Of a DNA stretch of 64,000 bases, positions 56,799 through 64,000 are shown one piece after another. Numbering within the stretch: position 1 is the stretch's first letter; each line of letters opens with the position of its first letter. A program made the position numbers and the translations under genes. The stretch comes from JAAZNO01 sp964508025 (GTDB lineage Bacteria; Chloroflexota; Anaerolineae; B4-G1; SLSP01), in the NCBI GenBank assembly GCA_964508025.1, contig CAZDSF010000012.1:1-64000 (forward strand). Direction: 5' to 3'. Under the pieces are notes generated by a model, which made no database searches, was not told the DNA's origin, and was given only the letters and a program-made list of their open reading frames with translations.

Positions 56799-56828
56799 TT
56801 GCCAAATTCGCAGGTTTTGAGGTATAAT
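56799..56828 (+). promoter_or_regulatory. Promoter of the M20 dipeptidase gene
   Basis: TTGCCA (56799-56804) and a perfect TATAAT (56823-56828) with an 18-bp spacer. The start codon at 56873 follows a leader of about 40 nt with GAGGAGG. Confidence 0.72.
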
Positions 56829-56872
56829 TCAAGGTAAGTAAATGGTAGGGAAAAAGCCGTGAGGAGGCTTGT

Positions 56873-58246
56873 ATGTCACCAACCTGTTTCGACTACGCAC
56901 GTTCGCACCAGGAACGCTTTCTTGAGGAACTCAAAGCCTTTCTGCGCATTCCCAGTATCAGCACGCAAGCCGAACATCGGCCCGACATGATCCGCGCGGC
57001 GGTCTGGCTGCGAGATCAGCTGCTGGCGACCGGCTTCCCCCGCGCCGAGGTGATGCCTACGCGCGGTCATCCCATCGTCTACGCCGAGTGGCTGGCAGCC
57101 GGCCCTGACAAACCCACCGTGCTCATCTACGGGCACTACGATGTGCAGCCGCCGGAGCCTTTCGACCTCTGGCGCACGCCGCCCTTCGAGCCGACGGTGG
57201 CGGGTGACAGCCTCTTTGCGCGCGGCGCCTCCGATGACAAGGGCCAGCTCTACATCCATGTCAAAGCGGTGGAAGCCTTCCAACAGACTGCTGGCGCGCC
57301 GCCGGTCAATATCAAGATGATCATCGAAGGGGAAGAGGAGATTGGCAGCCCGTGCCTCGATCCCTTTATCCGCGAGCACCGCGACCTGTTGCGCGCCGAC
57401 GTGGCCCTCATCTCCGACTCGCATATTCTCGGCAAGGACCTCCCCACCATCGTCTACGCGCTGCGCGGTATGGCTTACGTGGAAGTAGAAGTCACCGGCC
57501 CGGCGGGCGATCTGCACTCCGGCATCTATGGCGGCGCGGTACACAATCCCATCAATGCACTCTGCGCAATGATCGCCAAATTGCAGGATGAGAACGGGCG
57601 CATTCTCATTCCCGGTTTCTACGACAAAGTGCGGGATCTGGAGCCGGAAGAGCGGGCGGAGCTGGCAAAAGTGCCTTTTGACCGCGAGGTGTGGCTGGCC
57701 GAAGCCGGCGTCACGCGCGATTGGGGTGAACCGACGTACACCATCATCGAGCGCACCACCGCCCGCCCCACCCTGGATGTAAATGGCATTTGGGGCGGCT
57801 ACATCCAGCCGGGCGCCAAGACGGTGTTGCCGAGCAAGGCTTTCGCCAAGATCTCCATGCGTCTGGTGCCCGATCAGAACCACGAGGAAATCAGCCGCTT
57901 GATTGCAGACTATTTCCAGATGATTGCGCCGCCCACTGTCACCGTGGAAGTCCGCGACCTGCACGGCGGCGAGGGCGCCATGGTGCGCCGCGACAGCCCC
58001 GCGATGGATGCCGCCTTCCGCGCGTACACAGCCGCATTCGGACGCGAACCGATCTTCATGCGCGAGGGCGGCTCGATTCCCGTAGTGGCGACCTTCCAGA
58101 AAGTGCTGGGGATTGATACGATTCTGATGGGCTTTGGGTTGCCCGACGACAACCTTCACGCCCCTAACGAGAAACTCTCGGTGAGCAATTTCCACCGGGG
58201 TATTCAGACCTCATTACACTTCTTGACCCATCTGGCAGAGATCTGA
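56873..58246 (+). CDS. M20 family metallo-dipeptidase
   Basis: This 457-residue cytosolic dizinc peptidase is of the CNDP/DapE-like branch. Metal ligands are visible in YGHYDVQPPEPFDLW (His), FARGASDDKGQ (bridging Asp), EGEEEIGSP (general base and ligand Glu pair) and SDSHI (Asp). A late histidine lies in NLHAPNEKL. A dimerisation domain sits at about 190-350. Family members cleave dipeptides including Cys-Gly and carnosine-type substrates. It has its own promoter but lies next to the C-S lyase and importer genes. Confidence 0.94.
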   Translation: MSPTCFDYARSHQERFLEELKAFLRIPSISTQAEHRPDMIRAAVWLRDQLLATGFPRAEVMPTRGHPIVYAEWLAAGPDKPTVLIYGHYDVQPPEPFDLWRTPPFEPTVAGDSLFARGASDDKGQLYIHVKAVEAFQQTAGAPPVNIKMIIEGEEEIGSPCLDPFIREHRDLLRADVALISDSHILGKDLPTIVYALRGMAYVEVEVTGPAGDLHSGIYGGAVHNPINALCAMIAKLQDENGRILIPGFYDKVRDLEPEERAELAKVPFDREVWLAEAGVTRDWGEPTYTIIERTTARPTLDVNGIWGGYIQPGAKTVLPSKAFAKISMRLVPDQNHEEISRLIADYFQMIAPPTVTVEVRDLHGGEGAMVRRDSPAMDAAFRAYTAAFGREPIFMREGGSIPVVATFQKVLGIDTILMGFGLPDDNLHAPNEKLSVSNFHRGIQTSLHFLTHLAEI

Positions 58247-58275
58247 GTTCTCAGGAAGCCAGCGACGCCTGTTTG

Positions 58276-58313
58276 AAGCCGGCGCTTCTGCGGAAGCGCC
58301 GGCTTTGTTATTG
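58276..58313 (+). terminator. Intrinsic terminator after the dipeptidase gene
   Basis: A perfect 13-bp stem (58276-58288 with 58293-58305), a TGCG tetraloop and the tail TGTTATTG follow the stop codon by 30 bp. Confidence 0.8.
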
Positions 58314-58327
58314 CGCGAAAAACCAGG

Positions 58328-58768
58328 TTACTTACGGCGCAAGCGAGCGGAATCGAACCAGAGTCCAGTAACCGAATGCGGTTCAGCCGCCTCGAAAATC
58401 ACGCGCACAATTACCGGATCATCCAGCTCGAATTTGGCGGTGTAGATCACGGCGATGAACTCGCCGCTCTGCTCTACACTCCGAACTTCACGGGAGATGT
58501 AGGCGCCAATCTTGCCAATGATTTGTAGCTGTAGATCGGGGAAATTGGCCTCAGACATCGCCGTTTTCATCCGCTCGGTGAAATCGCGGGAGAAAGCGGC
58601 ATAATCTCCTTCGCTCAAGCCGGTGAGCAGCGTGTCCGTCTTCTCCTCACTATATGCCAGCACCGCCTCACGCGCCTCGTCAGAGAGCACTTGCGGCTTT
58701 TCCCGGCTACCGCAGGCGGATAAGAGCAATACCAGCACCAATGCTCCCCACAAAATTCCCTTTTTCAT
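58328..58768 (-). CDS. DUF3887-like lipoprotein
   Basis: This 146-residue protein starts at the ATG at 58768 (MKKGILWGALVLVLLLSAC) after AGGTGA; a TATAAT lies at 58824-58829 on the same strand. After the lipobox LLSAC, the mature domain reads ARE..LAYSEEKTDTLLTGLSEGDYAAFSRDFTERMK. FDSARLRRK is at the end. This resembles DUF3887, a small cystatin/NTF2-like fold found in lipoproteins. No catalytic residues are known. Monocistronic, convergent with the dipeptidase gene. Confidence 0.75.
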   Translation of the reverse strand: MKKGILWGALVLVLLLSACGSREKPQVLSDEAREAVLAYSEEKTDTLLTGLSEGDYAAFSRDFTERMKTAMSEANFPDLQLQIIGKIGAYISREVRSVEQSGEFIAVIYTAKFELDDPVIVRVIFEAAEPHSVTGLWFDSARLRRK

Positions 58769-58919
58769 CAAGCTCACCTCATGGCACGAATGTGGCGCGG
58801 CTCTGTTCGGAGCCACGCCACGTATTATACTCGGCTACTAACTTTTTGCCCCTGACCTTCAGGCTGCTTTTCCGCAACAAGTGCTCAAATGCAGCGACAG
58901 CAGCCCTTCGAGAGCGGAA

Positions 58920-59207
58920 TCACCGCTGGCACACCATGCAAATATAACTTGCCGAGCCGCCGATATTGGCTTTCTCGATCACCGCGCCACAGATTGGACA
59001 GGGCGCATCCTTGAAATGCCCGCCCATCACCGGCTGATAGCCGCCGGGAACGCCATAGAGATCGGTTTCGCCGCTGCGGCCCCCAAGACGCACCGCCTCG
59101 GCGAGCGTTTCCACGATAGCCTGATAGAGCGCCGCGCGTTCCTCGACGCTCAGATCGCCCGCCTTCCGCTTGGAATGTAGCCGCGCCTTGACATTGCTTC
59201 CAATGGG
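58920..59207 (-). pseudogene. 5'-truncated formamidopyrimidine-DNA glycosylase (mutM/fpg) remnant
   Basis: The minus strand encodes about 95 residues matching the C-terminal part of Fpg. It has a helix with HSKRKAGDLSVEERAALYQA, then GGRSGETDLYG, and a zinc finger CPICG...CMVCQ at the very end. An in-frame TAG at 59208-59210 lies immediately upstream, and no N-terminal catalytic PELPEV segment or helix-two-turn-helix core exists nearby. A start at an internal Met (59114) would give a 64-residue zinc-finger peptide, but decay of a once complete gene is more likely. Confidence 0.7.
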
Positions 59208-59378
59208 CTAGGGATCACGATATACCTCATCGTGCTTTCCAATAACACGATGAACGCAGATGCGCTCACCGGTAAGGGGGGCCTCCTCCCACACTTCCTT
59301 CTCCAAGGATTGTCACGATGGGAACGCCTCCATGCTGTATATCATTACATCACGATATCATGATATTCGGTAACTGCT
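59208..59378. other. Spacer with inverted repeats between mutM remnant and uvrA
   Basis: TCATCGTG (59227-59234) and CACGATGA (59246-59253) form an 8-bp inverted repeat. Near 59350, ATCACGATATCATGAT is an imperfect palindrome. Neither has a T-run. One may terminate uvrA transcription weakly. Confidence 0.35.
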
Positions 59379-62246
59379 TCACAGCATCCGCCGCAAGAAC
59401 TGCCCCGTGTAGCTCGCGCCGACCTGCGCTACGGCTTCCGGCGGGCCTTCGGCGATGATGTAGCCGCCCCCGTCGCCGCCCTCCGGGCCTAGATCGAGCA
59501 GCCAGTCCGCCGTTTTGATCACGTCCAAGTTGTGCTCGATGACGATAACGGTGTTGCCCGCGTCGGTGAGGCGATGCAGCACGTCGAGCAGCTTCTGGAT
59601 GTCGGCGAAGTGCAGACCTGTCGTCGGCTCGTCGAGAATGTAGAGGGTGCGCCCGGTGGCGACCTTGCTCAGCTCCTTTGCCAGCTTCACGCGCTGCGCC
59701 TCGCCGCCGCTGAGCGTCGTCGCCGCCTGCCCCAGCTTGACGTAATCCAACCCCACATCGTGCAAGGTCTGGAGCTGCCGCGCAATTTTCGGGTACGCCG
59801 CGAAAAACGCCAGCGCCTCCTGCACATCCATGGTCAACACATCGGCGATATTTTTGCCCTTGTAGCGAATCTGCAACGTCTCGCGGTTGTAGCGCGCGCC
59901 CTGGCAATCCTTGCACGTCACCCACACATCCGCCAGGAAGTGCATCTCGATGCGCTTCTGTCCGTGCCCCTTGCAGGCCTCGCAACGCCCGCCCTTCGCG
60001 TTGAAACTGAAACGCCCGATGCCATAGCCGCGCAGCTTCGCCTCCGGCGTGACGGCGAACACCCGGCGGATCTCATCGAAGACGCCGATGTACGTCGCCG
60101 GATTCGAGCGCGGCGTGCGCCCGATGGGGTCTTGCGTGATGTTGATGACCTTGTCCAGATGCTCCAACCCTTCGAGCTGCTCGTAAGGGCCGGGGCGGGT
60201 TTCGGCGCGGTTGAGGAGCTTCGCCAGCGCGGGGTACAGCGTCTCGGCGACGAGGCTGCTCTTGCCGCTGCCGCTCACGCCGGTCACGCACGTCATCACG
60301 CCGAGGGGAAAGCGCGCCTCCACCTGCTTGAGGTTGTGCAGCGTCGCGCCGCGCAACACCAGGCTGCCGTTTTGCGAGCCGTCCCACGGCCTGCGCCGCC
60401 CGCCGTTGGGTGAGATGACGCTGAGCGCACCGCTCAGGTAACGCCCGGTGAGCGAGCGGGCATCCGCCATCACCTGCGCCGGCGGGCCGGAAGCCACCAC
60501 CTCCCCGCCGAGCACGCCCGCGCCCGGGCCGAGATCCACAATCCAATCGGCGTCGCGCATGGTCTCCTCATCGTGCTCCACCACCAACACCGTGTTGCCC
60601 ATATCGCGCAGGCGCAGGAGCGTATCGAGTAGGGCGCGGTTGTCGCGCGCGTGCAGGCCGATGCTCGGCTCATCGAGGATGTAGAGCACGCCCACCAGCC
60701 CGCAGCCGATCTGGCTCGCCAGGCGGATGCGCTGCCCTTCCCCGCCGGAGAGCGACGGCGCGGGCCGGTCGAGCGTGAGGTAGTGCAGCCCCACGTTGAG
60801 CATGAATTGCAGGCGGTCGCGGATTTCCTTGAGCACCTCCCCGCCGATTTCGAGCTGTTCCGCATCGAAAATGTCCCACAGCGATGCGATCCAGGCGTGG
60901 GCGGTGTCAATCGTCAGGCGGCCAATATCCAGCAGGGTCTTGCCGCCCACCGTCACGCCGCGCGCTTCGGGCCGCAGGCGCGCGCCCTGGCACGCCGGGC
61001 ATGGCTGCTCGCTCATAAAGCTGAGATACCAACGCTGCGTGTACTCCGACTTGGTCTGGCGGAAGCGCCGCCGGATGCAGGCGATGACCCCTTCGAAGGG
61101 CCGCTGCACCTCGCCCGACCAGGTCGCCTCTTCACGGTCGCCGCTGAACGAGAAGTTGATGCGCTCTTTGCCGGAGCCGTAGAGCAAAACGTGGCGGAAG
61201 TGTTCGGGCAAGTCCTGCCAGGGGGTGTTTAGATTTGCCCCATAGTGCCGGGCAATCGCATTCAGCTCGCGTTGCGTCCAGCTGAGCTGCTTCTTGCGGA
61301 GATCGCCGTACCAACGCAGCGCGCCATCCATCAGCGAGAGCGCCGGATCGTTGATGATGAGATTGATGTCCACCTCCAGCTTCGCGCCCAGACCGTTGCA
61401 GTCCGGGCACATACCGATAGGCGAGTTGAAGCTGAACAGCGCGGGGGAGAGCTCCGGGAAGCTGATGCCGCAATGCGCGCAGGCGTTCTGCTCGCTGAAG
61501 AGCAGCTCCTCGCCTTCGACCACGTCCACTACCAGCACGCCTTCGGCGGCTCGCAACGCGGTCTCTACCGAATCCAGCAGCCGTGTGTGGAAATCGCCAT
61601 CCGGCGCGGCGGGAATTTGCAGGCGATCCACGGTCAGCTCGATGGTGTGGACTTTGGTTTTCGCCAGTTTGATGGAATCCGTGAGCTCGACGGGGACGCC
61701 GTCCACGCGGGCGCGGAGGTAGCCGTCGCGCCGCGCCTGCTCCAGCAGCTCCGCGTGCGTGCCTTTGCGCTTCTGCACCACCGGCGCGAGCAACTGGAAG
61801 CGCGTCCCGGCGGGCAGCGCGGCAATCTGATCGGCAATCTGCTGCGCGCTCTGGGCGTGAACGGGCCGTCCGCACTCCGGGCAGTGCGCCTCACCCAAGC
61901 GCGCAAAGAGCACGCGGAGGTAGTCCATCACCTCGGTGACGGTGCCCACGGTCGAGCGCGGGTTCTTGCTGACCGCCTTTTGCTCGATAGCGATGGCCGG
62001 GCTGAGACCGCCGATGAAGTCCACGCGGGGCTTCTCCATCTGTCCCAGGAACTGCCGCGCATACGAAGAGAGGCTCTCCACATAGCGGCGCTGGCCCTCG
62101 GCGTAGATCGTATCGAAAGCCAGCGACGATTTGCCGCTGCCGCTTACGCCGGTCAGCACTATCAGCCGGTTGCGCGGAATGCACACATCAATGTGCTTGA
62201 GGTTGTGCTGCTGCGCGCCGCGAATGATGATTTCGTTGGGTTCCAT
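59379..62246 (-). CDS. uvrA: Excinuclease ABC subunit A
   Basis: Damage-recognition ATPase of nucleotide excision repair, 955 residues, normal length. The start at 62246 (MEPNEIIIRGAQQHNLK) follows AAAAGGGA. Two ABC modules each have Walker A GVSGSGKSSLA/V and signatures LSGGEGQRIRLA and LSGGEAQRVKLA. Zinc-binding sites are visible as CPECG near residue 115, CAHCG...CPDCNGLG near 255-285 and CEACKGHG...CKDCQG near 740-775. The insertion domain IEQKAVSKNPRSTVGTVTE and the UvrB-interacting region are present. A -10 TATAAT at 62369-62374 and an inverted repeat at 62385-62401 lie upstream. Confidence 0.98.
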   Translation of the reverse strand: MEPNEIIIRGAQQHNLKHIDVCIPRNRLIVLTGVSGSGKSSLAFDTIYAEGQRRYVESLSSYARQFLGQMEKPRVDFIGGLSPAIAIEQKAVSKNPRSTVGTVTEVMDYLRVLFARLGEAHCPECGRPVHAQSAQQIADQIAALPAGTRFQLLAPVVQKRKGTHAELLEQARRDGYLRARVDGVPVELTDSIKLAKTKVHTIELTVDRLQIPAAPDGDFHTRLLDSVETALRAAEGVLVVDVVEGEELLFSEQNACAHCGISFPELSPALFSFNSPIGMCPDCNGLGAKLEVDINLIINDPALSLMDGALRWYGDLRKKQLSWTQRELNAIARHYGANLNTPWQDLPEHFRHVLLYGSGKERINFSFSGDREEATWSGEVQRPFEGVIACIRRRFRQTKSEYTQRWYLSFMSEQPCPACQGARLRPEARGVTVGGKTLLDIGRLTIDTAHAWIASLWDIFDAEQLEIGGEVLKEIRDRLQFMLNVGLHYLTLDRPAPSLSGGEGQRIRLASQIGCGLVGVLYILDEPSIGLHARDNRALLDTLLRLRDMGNTVLVVEHDEETMRDADWIVDLGPGAGVLGGEVVASGPPAQVMADARSLTGRYLSGALSVISPNGGRRRPWDGSQNGSLVLRGATLHNLKQVEARFPLGVMTCVTGVSGSGKSSLVAETLYPALAKLLNRAETRPGPYEQLEGLEHLDKVINITQDPIGRTPRSNPATYIGVFDEIRRVFAVTPEAKLRGYGIGRFSFNAKGGRCEACKGHGQKRIEMHFLADVWVTCKDCQGARYNRETLQIRYKGKNIADVLTMDVQEALAFFAAYPKIARQLQTLHDVGLDYVKLGQAATTLSGGEAQRVKLAKELSKVATGRTLYILDEPTTGLHFADIQKLLDVLHRLTDAGNTVIVIEHNLDVIKTADWLLDLGPEGGDGGGYIIAEGPPEAVAQVGASYTGQFLRRML

Positions 62247-62368
62247 ACTGATCCCTTTTAGAACGGGGGTTCTATCAGCGTTCATTATACCACAAGGCGC
62301 CTCGAACGTAGCGAGATTCACTGTCGCCATAAATGCCTCTTTAACGAACGAATTTTCTAGTTTATGAC

Positions 62369-62401
62369 ATTATAGCGCGTGAATATGACAGATCATGTCA
62401 T
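62369..62401 (-). promoter_or_regulatory. uvrA promoter with overlapping inverted-repeat operator
   Basis: The minus strand has TATAAT at 62369-62374. ATGACA (62385-62390) and TGTCAT (62396-62401) form a perfect 6-bp inverted repeat with a 5-bp spacer, centred about 30 bp before the expected transcription start, where a repressor would block the -35 region. It differs from the E. coli and Bacillus LexA boxes I know, so the regulator is unidentified. Confidence 0.5.
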
Positions 62402-62451
62402 GTTTGGAGTGGCTGTCGCTGCAGAATCAGCCTGCGGCAGGCGCTTTCACA

Positions 62452-62490
62452 AGCACGCACCGCGCAGACCGGAGCTGCGCAGTGCGTGCT
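62452..62490 (-). terminator. Hairpin after the HAD hydrolase gene
   Basis: AGCACGCAC-C-GCGCA pairs with TGCGC-A-GTGCGTGCT, a 14-bp stem with one mismatch and a 9-nt loop. No good T-run follows on either strand. Its place 50 bp after the HAD gene suggests a terminator function. Confidence 0.45.
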
Positions 62491-62540
62491 CTCTACCTCG
62501 AGCCAGAGGCTATATCTTCATGCACCCCGGCGATGTCACA

Positions 62541-63200
62541 TCAGAGTTCAGACGCCGCGTCCAACCAGCATTGCAGAATCGGTTCCGCCTCGAGCACGGT
62601 ATCCACGGCAGCCTCCGCTCCATCGCCCGGCGCACCGCCAGGTCGAACGAGAATGGTGCGCATTCCAAACTGCGCCGCCGTCTGCAAATTGGGGCGCTGA
62701 TCATCGAGCAACGCGCACGCCGCGCCGGGAAGCGCCAGCTGCGCCAGCAATTGCGTGTACGCCTCTGGGCGCGGCTTTGCCAGATAGTTCACGTCCCGCA
62801 CATCCACAATGCGCTCGAAGTGCTCGCGGACTTCGAGCTGCGCCAGAATTCGCTCGGCCCAGCTGGCGATGGCGTTGGTGAAGATGAGCTTGGGGCGCGG
62901 CAACCGCGCGAGCATCGCGCCGAGCGCCGGATCGGGCCGGAGGTACCTGGCGACATCCACCTGATGCACATCCTCCAGGTAGTCGTCCACATCCGCGCCG
63001 GGATGGTGACGCAGCAAGCCCGCCATCGTAGTGCCGTAACGGGCGTGATAGTCGCGGCGCAGGGTGTGCGCGGTTTCCAGAGAAACGCCGAGCGCCCCCG
63101 CCAGCCAGGCTTCGATGCGCTGCCCCACCTCGGCAAAGAGACCTGTGGTATTGGTGTACAGCGTATCGTCGAGATCAAAGAGCAGATATTGGATGGACAT
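62541..63200 (-). CDS. HAD-superfamily hydrolase, pyrimidine 5'-nucleotidase-like
   Basis: This 219-residue phosphatase starts at the ATG at 63200 (MSIQYLLFDLDDTLY) after GGAG. HAD motifs are complete: nucleophile and acid in FDLDDTLY, the threonine in LIFTNA, lysine in AKPRPEAY and acidic pair in ALLDDQRPN. The cap is helical (residues 17-95). The sequence style matches the SDT1/pyrimidine 5'-nucleotidase group, which dephosphorylates UMP/CMP, but HAD substrates are hard to predict. The leader carries a CATTACG heptad array. Confidence 0.92.
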   Translation of the reverse strand: MSIQYLLFDLDDTLYTNTTGLFAEVGQRIEAWLAGALGVSLETAHTLRRDYHARYGTTMAGLLRHHPGADVDDYLEDVHQVDVARYLRPDPALGAMLARLPRPKLIFTNAIASWAERILAQLEVREHFERIVDVRDVNYLAKPRPEAYTQLLAQLALPGAACALLDDQRPNLQTAAQFGMRTILVRPGGAPGDGAEAAVDTVLEAEPILQCWLDAASEL

Positions 63201-63222
63201 GGGAACTCCGTAATGTGTGCTA

Positions 63223-63255
63223 CGTAATGCGTAATGCGTAATGCGTAATGCGTAA
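63223..63255 (-). repeat. Heptad repeat leader (four copies of CGTAATG)
   Basis: Four identical 7-bp units at 63223-63250 plus a partial lie upstream of the HAD gene's ribosome binding site. On the transcript they read CATTACG, with a further copy adjoining GGAG. Confidence 0.9.
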
Positions 63256-63284
63256 AAAGTGTAACAGTGAATGCGGAAATGGCA

Positions 63285-63317
63285 AGAAAAAACGGGGCCG
63301 GCAAATGCCAACCCCGT
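63285..63317 (-). terminator. Terminator of the DUF1015 gene
   Basis: ACGGGG (63292-63297) pairs with CCCCGT (63312-63317), with an inner GGCA/TGCC helix. On the minus strand TTTTTTC follows the stem, giving a good intrinsic terminator about 90 bp after the stop at 63408. Confidence 0.75.
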
Positions 63318-63351
63318 GAAAAACGAGCTACTTTCACAACGAGAGGGTTTG

Positions 63352-63398
63352 AAACGCAGATTTTCGCCGATCAGAGAAAATCAGCGAGATTTGCGTTT
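63352..63398. repeat. Imperfect inverted repeat of the CGCAGAT family
   Basis: AAACGCAGATTTTCGCCGAT and, further on, ATCAGCGAGATTTGCGTTT form an imperfect palindrome of about 47 bp. The CGCAGAT core links it to the 91-bp array at 26339-26640 and a fragment near 30590. Confidence 0.6.
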
Positions 63399-63407
63399 AG
63401 AACGCCG

Positions 63408-64000
63408 CTAAAGTTCTCCGGTCAGCGGCAACGCGACCAGACCGCTGATGACTTTGGGATAGAAGTCGGTGGATTTCTGCGGCATCTTCTCGCCCGCCTC
63501 GGTGCAAGCGCGGACATGCTCCATCCGCGTGCCGTTGAGCAGGAAGAGGAAGTTGGCTTCGCCGGCATCCACCCGCGCATAACCGGGATTCGGATCGCGC
63601 AGATAATCCAGGTTCTCCTTGCGCGCCACGCTCTCTTTGGTGAGGCCCATCACATGCTCCAGGATCAGCTCGTGCAGCACCGCCACATCCAGGGCGCGCC
63701 AGCTGGGATCGCGCTCCGGCACCAGCTCGGCCATGACATCCAACGTCTTGAGGGTGAGCAGCGTGTACCCGCCATCGTAGAAGCCGAAGCGCGGCTGCGC
63801 GGGCGTCGCCTGCGCCAGCCCCTCCTCCATCGCTTCGCGATCGGGCATAGCTTGCACCTCGAAGTAAGGGGCCAACGCCGCCAGCAGCGCCTTGCTATCC
63901 ATCTGTGTGTAGGAATGGATCAGCCGGTGCGTGGGCAGAATCACCAGCCCCGGATCGCTCATGCTGACAAAGGTCATCAGACCGTAATTGAAAGCCGCAT
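63408..64000 (-). CDS. DUF1015 family protein, C-terminal part; 5' end outside window
   Basis: About 197 residues are visible, and the frame runs off the window edge (…NYGLMTFVSMSDPGLVILPTHR), so the first listed Met is internal. The ending FYPKVISGLVALPL and the phrases SDPGLVILPTHRLI, LHELILEHVMG and NFLFLLNGTRMEHV are diagnostic of DUF1015 proteins (about 400 residues), whose function is unknown. It is followed by an intrinsic terminator. Confidence 0.88.
   Translation of the reverse strand, partial: AAFNYGLMTFVSMSDPGLVILPTHRLIHSYTQMDSKALLAALAPYFEVQAMPDREAMEEGLAQATPAQPRFGFYDGGYTLLTLKTLDVMAELVPERDPSWRALDVAVLHELILEHVMGLTKESVARKENLDYLRDPNPGYARVDAGEANFLFLLNGTRMEHVRACTEAGEKMPQKSTDFYPKVISGLVALPLTGEL

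Overview
The window looks like a scaffolded piece of a Chloroflexota genome, probably Anaerolineae-like. This is inferred from gene content rather than a marker gene: high GC, lipoprotein-type signal peptides, FPETGH/FGYP repeat proteins, a secreted protein ending in a YLPLV-type tail, multi-PAS/GAF hybrid kinases, and the DUF58/MoxR/DUF4350/DUF4129/RDD/SpoIIM membrane cluster. Three runs of exactly 100 N (26390-26489, 34960-35059, 43826-43925) are assembly gaps, so this is probably a metagenome or draft assembly. I see no rRNA, tRNA, CRISPR array, integrase or transposase.

Layout. 1-5852 (minus): a peptide/nickel-type ABC transporter whose binding protein appears circularly permuted and whose DppC-like permease carries a large external insertion. 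6767-15319 (plus): two-component signalling, with a REC-GAF-kinase, an OmpR-type regulator and a 1482-residue seven-PAS hybrid kinase, flanking a secreted FPETGH-repeat protein on minus. 15362-22912: envelope-associated cluster (RDD, SpoIIM family, DUF58, MoxR, DUF4350, DUF4129, a multi-pass protein). 23134-30531 (minus): a cluster that starts with a candidate molybdenum-cofactor (Moco) riboswitch plus intrinsic terminator and encodes a YkoEDC-like ECF importer, a CxxCH protein, a phosphodiesterase-like lipoprotein and two lipoproteins. At least three of its proteins carry small domains resembling the sulfite-oxidase molybdopterin-binding fold. 30753-38442: SagB-like flavoprotein, SDR, old yellow enzyme, and a sugar-activation pair (GalU-like protein plus a kinase/UDPGP fusion). 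38543-49707: a 1409-residue secreted modular protein, a metallo-beta-lactamase protein and a GH13 lipoprotein separated by an assembly gap, alpha/beta hydrolase, nitroreductase, ThuA and gamma-carbonic anhydrase. 49704-58305 (plus): a DUF3798 ABC importer followed by a PatB/MalY C-S lyase and an M20 dipeptidase. 58328-64000 (minus): DUF3887 lipoprotein, a decayed mutM fragment, uvrA, a HAD hydrolase and a DUF1015 protein.

The strongest candidate for an undescribed system is 23134-30531. A Moco-sensing leader controls an ECF importer whose membrane subunit is fused to Mo-pterin-fold domains, together with extracellular lipoproteins of the same fold and a nucleotide-pyrophosphatase-like enzyme. 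I read this as a possible extracellular molybdopterin scavenging system. The second theme is a 7-bp-periodic repeat directly upstream of the ribosome binding site of many genes on both strands. One such array is translated inside the linker of the fused ECF ATPase. The third theme is domain rearrangement: a permuted binding protein, a permuted phosphatase-like protein, and a kinase/nucleotidyltransferase fusion in the opposite order to known FKGP/Fkp enzymes.
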